Shown here: in pieces, positions 60,336 to 64,000 of the stretch | How positions within the stretch are numbered: position 1 is the first letter of the stretch | Layout: the number at the start of each line of letters is the position of its first letter | Assembly (NCBI RefSeq): GCF_000427465.1 | Contig: NZ_KE386497.1 | Span: 376,162-440,161, forward strand | Direction of reading: 5' to 3' | Length of the DNA stretch: 64,000 nt | Origin: Sinorhizobium arboris LMG 14919 | Lineage (GTDB): Bacteria > Pseudomonadota > Alphaproteobacteria > Rhizobiales > Rhizobiaceae | Notes under the pieces: model-generated | The model's database searches: none | What the model was told of the DNA's origin: nothing | What the model saw: only the letters and a program-made list of their open reading frames with translations | Position numbers and translations under genes: made by a program

Positions 60336-60816
60336 TGCGAGTTGCCTTGATTACTGGCGCTGCCTAGCCCACCTGCAGTAGTCACTCGACCGAGTACCCG
60401 GCCAACGCGGACGGGCTGTTTTCAGCCAATACGGCCCGCTGCTCTTTAGTGCCACGATGATCCGCTTCGGCACGTCGAGCTCGCCACCCGGTCGATCAAT
60501 CTCAACCAGCCGAGAAGAGATTGCGTTGCGTGAACTATGCACTTGATGCTAGAATGATTCAATTCTAATTTAGCAAGAATTCAGTGCCGCTCGTCCAGTG
60601 CGCGCCACCTTCGAGGATTCGGGGCAATCTACGGCAGTAGGAGACGGGGGACTCGTCGAAACCATGGTGGAGGTTGCGTGAACTGTGTCACCAGCAGACC
60701 GCTGGCAAACCCGACGAGAACTCGCTTCTGCCAGACCGTTCTCGCAGCGGCACTCAGCCGCTCTGTCGGATAGCAAACTCGAACTTACTAGAAGCGCGGC
60801 TCCTTGGGAGTGGAAT
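60336..60816. other. Divergent intergenic region, 481 bases
   Basis: It lies between the leftward tyrosinase operon and the rightward metallopeptidase gene and should hold both promoters. An AT-rich patch is at about 60540-60590. I checked for a sigma-54 site near 60570-60590 (AGCAAGAATTCAGTGCC); the spacing is two bases too long. Confidence 0.45.
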
Positions 60817-61851
60817 ATGAGTAGAGCCTCCGGTCGGAATATTGTGAAGCAACAGCTCACTCTGGAGACGCGCAAGAAACTCTACTCGACCCGCCGACTC
60901 CTGCCGCTCAGCAAATCCCTTCAGTTCTACTGGTTTGAAAAAAACGGCCAGCGAATTTACACCTGTCATTCCAGCGACATCGTCAATCACGAATTCGGGC
61001 ATGCCGTACTCGACGGGCTGAGGCCTTATTATTTCGAGTCCATTCTTTCCCAAACAGCCGGATTTCACGAGTTCCTCGGAGACCTGACGGCGATCCTGAT
61101 GGCGTTCCGCAATAATGGCTTTCGCGAGAGCGTCATCGTCGAAAGCGCCGGCGACCTCGCTTCAGGCTCATTGTTGTCATCGCTTGCCCAACAATTCGGA
61201 GATGCCGTGGTCGGACAGCCCTACCTCAGATCCGCGCGCAATCAGCTGACAATGAAAGACGTCGCACGCGAAACTGCGACCGCATCTGGTTCCCAGGTTC
61301 TGACTGGCGCGATGTTCGACATCATCATTGCTCTCCTCGGAAAATATAAGCAACGGCAGGAGGATCGACTAAAGGCCGATCCCACTGCCAAGACCTCGTC
61401 ACTCGCACAAATGTTCTGGTTCACGATCCAGCGTATGCAGATGATGGCGATCCAACCTCTCGATCTACTGCCTCCCTGCGACGTCACGTTTCGTGACTAT
61501 GCTCTGGCGGTATTGAGAGCAGAGCAGGTGGTCAACCCGACGGATCCGAACGGATGCCGAGCTATGATGCTCGACGTGTTTATCAAGCGCGGCATCCTCG
61601 ACGAGGCCGAACGCGCGCCTGTGCTTGCCGCTGCGGCCGTTTTCGACCGCCCGCAACTGACTATTCTTCACAGCATAGATTCGATCGGTGCCTCACGCGG
61701 GGGCGCCTACCGCTTCGTCGACGACAACCGCAGCGACCTTTTCATTCCAGCTACAGCGGACGTGGTCGTCGCCGAAATTGCCCGCGCGAACAAGCACACG
61801 ACTAAGGCCCGGCAAATGCCCGACCAGATCGTGGTGCAATACATGGGGTGA
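60817..61851 (+). CDS. HEFGH zinc metallopeptidase (gluzincin), possibly N-terminally shortened
   Basis: A 344-residue protein with HEFGH at residues 58-62 and the third zinc ligand Glu at about 85 in GFHEFLGDLTAIL, the arrangement of thermolysin/fungalysin-like gluzincins. The preceding FYWFEKNGQRIYTCHSSDIV also fits that fold. Relatives usually have a longer N-terminal region, and the frame is open upstream to 60685 without family-like sequence, so the start may have been lost; ATG 60817 has a GGGAG site. No signal peptide is visible, so the protein may be cytoplasmic. It is followed by an MBL-fold gene after 82 bases. Confidence 0.75.
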   Translation: MSRASGRNIVKQQLTLETRKKLYSTRRLLPLSKSLQFYWFEKNGQRIYTCHSSDIVNHEFGHAVLDGLRPYYFESILSQTAGFHEFLGDLTAILMAFRNNGFRESVIVESAGDLASGSLLSSLAQQFGDAVVGQPYLRSARNQLTMKDVARETATASGSQVLTGAMFDIIIALLGKYKQRQEDRLKADPTAKTSSLAQMFWFTIQRMQMMAIQPLDLLPPCDVTFRDYALAVLRAEQVVNPTDPNGCRAMMLDVFIKRGILDEAERAPVLAAAAVFDRPQLTILHSIDSIGASRGGAYRFVDDNRSDLFIPATADVVVAEIARANKHTTKARQMPDQIVVQYMG

Positions 61852-61933
61852 GACAGGTCGACAGTCGATAGGGGTGTTGTCGGCCCTTTGTAAGTGCCGT
61901 GGCAGAACAAACAAAGCATTCAGGAGCTTCGCG

Positions 61934-63247
61934 ATGAACCCGTTTCTCGTTTTCCCGGTGCCACCAGAACTTCCTCGCATGCCGGACCGCCTCTACGCGA
62001 AATTGGACGACGTGATGGAAGACGTTAAGAGAGGCAGGAACGAGTTGCTGCTCGGCGCCGTCGATGCCGACTGGTTTGATCGACCGGGCAACTTCGGTCT
62101 CCTGGGTAGAGGCGACACCCGCCTGCGTGCGATCGATTTGGCACCCATTTTCTTTCTCGAGATCGATATATTCGGTCAGGCAGGCGGCCCTTGGGTAGTC
62201 GCGACTGGCGAGCGGATCGGAGACCAGTGGATCGAGATCATCATTGCTCCGAGCGGCGATTCGAGGCTTTACCGGAATTTGTTCGGCGACCCGGAGCCAG
62301 TGACGGTCCTGTCCGCCCATGTGGTTTCGACCCAAACATCCGACGCTCTGGACGAAATGCACAGTCTGGATGAATGGACAATATCGGACGACGACCTGAC
62401 CGCCCATGTCGCAAACCTCAAACATCCGAAAATCGAACGATTGGCCGTCTACGACGTCGGCCAAGGTTCGGCCAACGGCTTCAGCGAAGCCATCTGCATT
62501 CCGAGGCTCTACTTTGATTTCGGAGGCGGGAGCAGGTCGCACACGAAAACGAGACCGCACGCCATTCCTCACTTCTGCCTCAGCGCCCCGCCTCTCATGG
62601 TCTTGTCCCACTGGCATGATGATCACTGGTCGTCCGGCCCGATCGTCACGCGATCGCTGTCACTGACCTGGATCGCCCCTTTCCAGTCCGTGACCTCACC
62701 ACATCTCGCCTTCGCCGCGTCGATCGTGTCCGCTGGCGGACGTTTGCTGGTGACCAGCGTCGCTTCGTTCTCGTTCGGAAACGCGCTCTTTCACCGCGCG
62801 ACTGGTACGAGCAGAAACGATTCCGGCTATTGGGTCCAGGTCGACCCTCCCGGCGCGGGCGAACCGTTCTTTTTCCCAGCCGACGCGTCGTATCAACACA
62901 TTGGGCCGCGGGCCCCCCTGACCGTGCAAGGGATCGCAGCGACCCATCACGGAGGAGACTGGAAGAACGCGATGCTGCCACCAAGTGCGGGAGCGGCGTC
63001 GCTGTGTCGCTCGATCTTCAGCTACGGCCTTTTCCCTACTGGGGCGTCGAATACCTATGGACATCCGACGACCAGGTCTACTGCGGACCATAACAAGGTG
63101 GGGTTCGTACAACTGGACACTCCTCTGAGGACAGGGGGCAGAAGCGGCAACGGGACTGGGCACGTGCATCTCGACTGGGCAGGGTCTGCCATCCCCAGTG
63201 CACCCTGTGGGAACAGCGCGTGCTACCAGAACCTCGATCAGGCTTAG
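61934..63247 (+). CDS. Metallo-beta-lactamase-fold hydrolase
   Basis: A 437-residue protein. The N-terminal 160 residues are of unknown type; then an MBL domain of the ComEC-like kind: VYDVGQGSANGFSEA, LYFDFGGGSRSHT, the metal motif HWHDDHW at residues 226-232 and ATHHGGDW further on. The start at 61934 is chosen because the protein begins normally there (MNPFLVFPVPPELPRMPDR); the frame is open 82 codons upstream through the end of the peptidase gene. Such domains cleave phosphodiesters, esters or lactams. Being next to a metallopeptidase gene may mean a two-component system, but I know of no described pair of this kind. Confidence 0.8.
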   Translation: MNPFLVFPVPPELPRMPDRLYAKLDDVMEDVKRGRNELLLGAVDADWFDRPGNFGLLGRGDTRLRAIDLAPIFFLEIDIFGQAGGPWVVATGERIGDQWIEIIIAPSGDSRLYRNLFGDPEPVTVLSAHVVSTQTSDALDEMHSLDEWTISDDDLTAHVANLKHPKIERLAVYDVGQGSANGFSEAICIPRLYFDFGGGSRSHTKTRPHAIPHFCLSAPPLMVLSHWHDDHWSSGPIVTRSLSLTWIAPFQSVTSPHLAFAASIVSAGGRLLVTSVASFSFGNALFHRATGTSRNDSGYWVQVDPPGAGEPFFFPADASYQHIGPRAPLTVQGIAATHHGGDWKNAMLPPSAGAASLCRSIFSYGLFPTGASNTYGHPTTRSTADHNKVGFVQLDTPLRTGGRSGNGTGHVHLDWAGSAIPSAPCGNSACYQNLDQA

Positions 63248-63820
63248 GCCCACTCACAAATCTCAATCTTAGGTCTTCAGCATGCATGAACTGTTATCTT
63301 GAAAAGCCCAGCGCACTTCTAGCGCCTGCAATAAAAGCGGCGGTCTCCGATGCGGCTCAGACAGACGAGCAAGTGCAGCGAGACCGACCACCGCCGACCT
63401 GTAATGGCGAATACAAAGGGAGACGCACGTGCTCACGATTTCTAGGCGGCCGGGAAGGCCACCCAGTAACATTTTCATGCCGTAGCTGCGGTTGATCTCG
63501 GGATCGTAGAAGCTGGAATACGCAGTAGCCTATTATCCTATTATCTGACCAATCCGTCATTGCTCTTGATAGGCCCTGGCCATGCGGACATTTCAACGTG
63601 GGCGCCACACCGCACACCCTCATCCGCGCGCAAGTCGATGCCAGGGGCGGTCAGGGCATGACCCAGTTCCTGGATGGCTGAGGCCGGCCTGTGGCTGTCG
63701 CGCTAGCCCAGAGCTGCATTCCGCTTGCGCAAGCAGCCTCGATTACCGAGAACACGCGGTTTTCTAATGTGCTCAAGGACCCCCAAGCGCATTTTCCTTT
63801 GAAGGCCTTTCCCAGGAAAG
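63248..63820. other. Decayed stretch, 573 bases
   Basis: A minus-strand frame at about 63440-63530 reads SSFYDPEINRSYGMKMLLGG, which looks like a protein fragment, but stops and frame changes surround it. No gene can be supported. Confidence 0.35.
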
Positions 63821-64000
63821 TCATGTATTTCTTACAAAGATCCGACGTTCGGGATCACGCCCGTCGTCGAAGGTCTTGATGGCTGCCGCTCGTGCCTCGT
63901 CTGATTTTGTAAACAGGGCGGCCAGTCCGCGGCCAACGCGGTGGCCTCAGGGGAGGCATCGGGAGCCGCATTGAGCAGAATATCCTTGTCGACCTTGATC
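63821..64000 (-). pseudogene. C-terminal end of a minus-strand gene running out of the window, frameshifted
   Basis: Entering from the right edge the minus strand reads IKVDKDILLNAAPDASPEAT and, after a one-base frame change near 63920, GLAALFTKSDEARAAAIKTF and DDGRDPERRIFVRNT before a stop. The composition is that of a real soluble protein. Its family is not clear from 55 residues, and the frameshift suggests it is broken. Confidence 0.35.

Noticed and set aside
60565..60590. Possible sigma-54 promoter on the minus strand before the second tyrosinase
   Set aside because: GCAA and GTGCC are seven bases apart instead of five, so the -24/-12 spacing is wrong.
63357..63623. 88-codon minus-strand frame near the right end
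   Set aside because: Protein-like only over about 20 residues, with no supporting start or neighbours; treated as a relic.
1..64000. CRISPR arrays, tRNA or rRNA genes
   Set aside because: I saw no regularly spaced short repeats and no tRNA cloverleaf or rRNA sequence; tRNA detection by eye is not exhaustive.

Overview
The window reads as accessory symbiotic DNA (symbiotic plasmid or symbiosis island) of a legume-nodulating alphaproteobacterium, most like the Rhizobium/Sinorhizobium group. The grounds are two nod boxes, a rhizobial (Rhc-type) type III secretion system, a Bradyrhizobium-like hyp/hypX order, a LuxR/LuxI pair, a fused trpE(G), a MucR relic, and a palindromic repeat of the kind common in Sinorhizobium and Rhizobium. 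No core replication or ribosomal genes are present, and relics of insertion sequences, prophage and broken genes are frequent. I ran no searches; names rest on motifs, gene order and memory of the families.

Layout. 1-4.93 kb: end of a NiFe-hydrogenase maturation operon (hypF C-terminus, hypC, hypD, hypE, hypX), running into about 15 codons of hoxA cut off by a decayed tyrosine recombinase. 5.7-8.8 kb: an sce7726/beta-protein gene pair and prophage relics (DUF1515, GH108 endolysin, tail protein). 8.8-15.8 kb: a mutarotase, then a biosynthetic-looking run of sulfotransferase, stand-alone condensation domain, GMC oxidoreductase and class III aminotransferase. 16-19.8 kb: IS3 and MucR relics, then a 66-residue peptide gene with a candidate NifA site and sigma-54 promoter, an intrinsic terminator, and a radical-SAM/SPASM maturase. 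This is a candidate undescribed, nodule-expressed RiPP locus and the most interesting item here.

20.4-36.7 kb: a GH12 glucanase without signal peptide (likely secreted effector) and the type III system: sctJKLNQRSTU on the plus strand, sctO and rhcC1 on the minus strand, then nopA-like, sctD, sctV and a 1072-residue translocator-like protein with three internal repeats. SctU lacks its NPTH autoprotease domain and no rhcC2 secretin gene is present. 37.3-38.3 kb: a 418-bp repeat carrying a nod box, followed by a 45-codon ORF and an XRE regulator. 38.7-43.2 kb: a copper-oxidase operon (multicopper oxidase, small protein, Tat-exported tyrosinase, small protein).

43-49 kb: broken genes, a metallophosphoesterase, an HNH nuclease, a VapBC pair and a lipoprotein. 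49.5-51.2 kb: LuxR/LuxI quorum sensing with a translationally coupled small gene. 51.4-53.1 kb: NYN and IS66 relics, then the second copy of the nod-box repeat directly upstream of an aquaporin gene. 53.8-56 kb: trpE(G) without a recognisable leader peptide, followed by an ABC-F relic. 57-60.3 kb: a second tyrosinase operon with a HEAT-repeat protein and an SCO-like protein. 60.8-63.2 kb: an HEFGH metallopeptidase and a metallo-beta-lactamase-fold protein. The last 0.75 kb holds only relics.

The genes suggest several plant-facing functions (hydrogen recycling, type III secretion, cell-wall glucanase, phenolic oxidation, quorum sensing, a modified peptide), with NodD and NifA as the regulators visible in the DNA.
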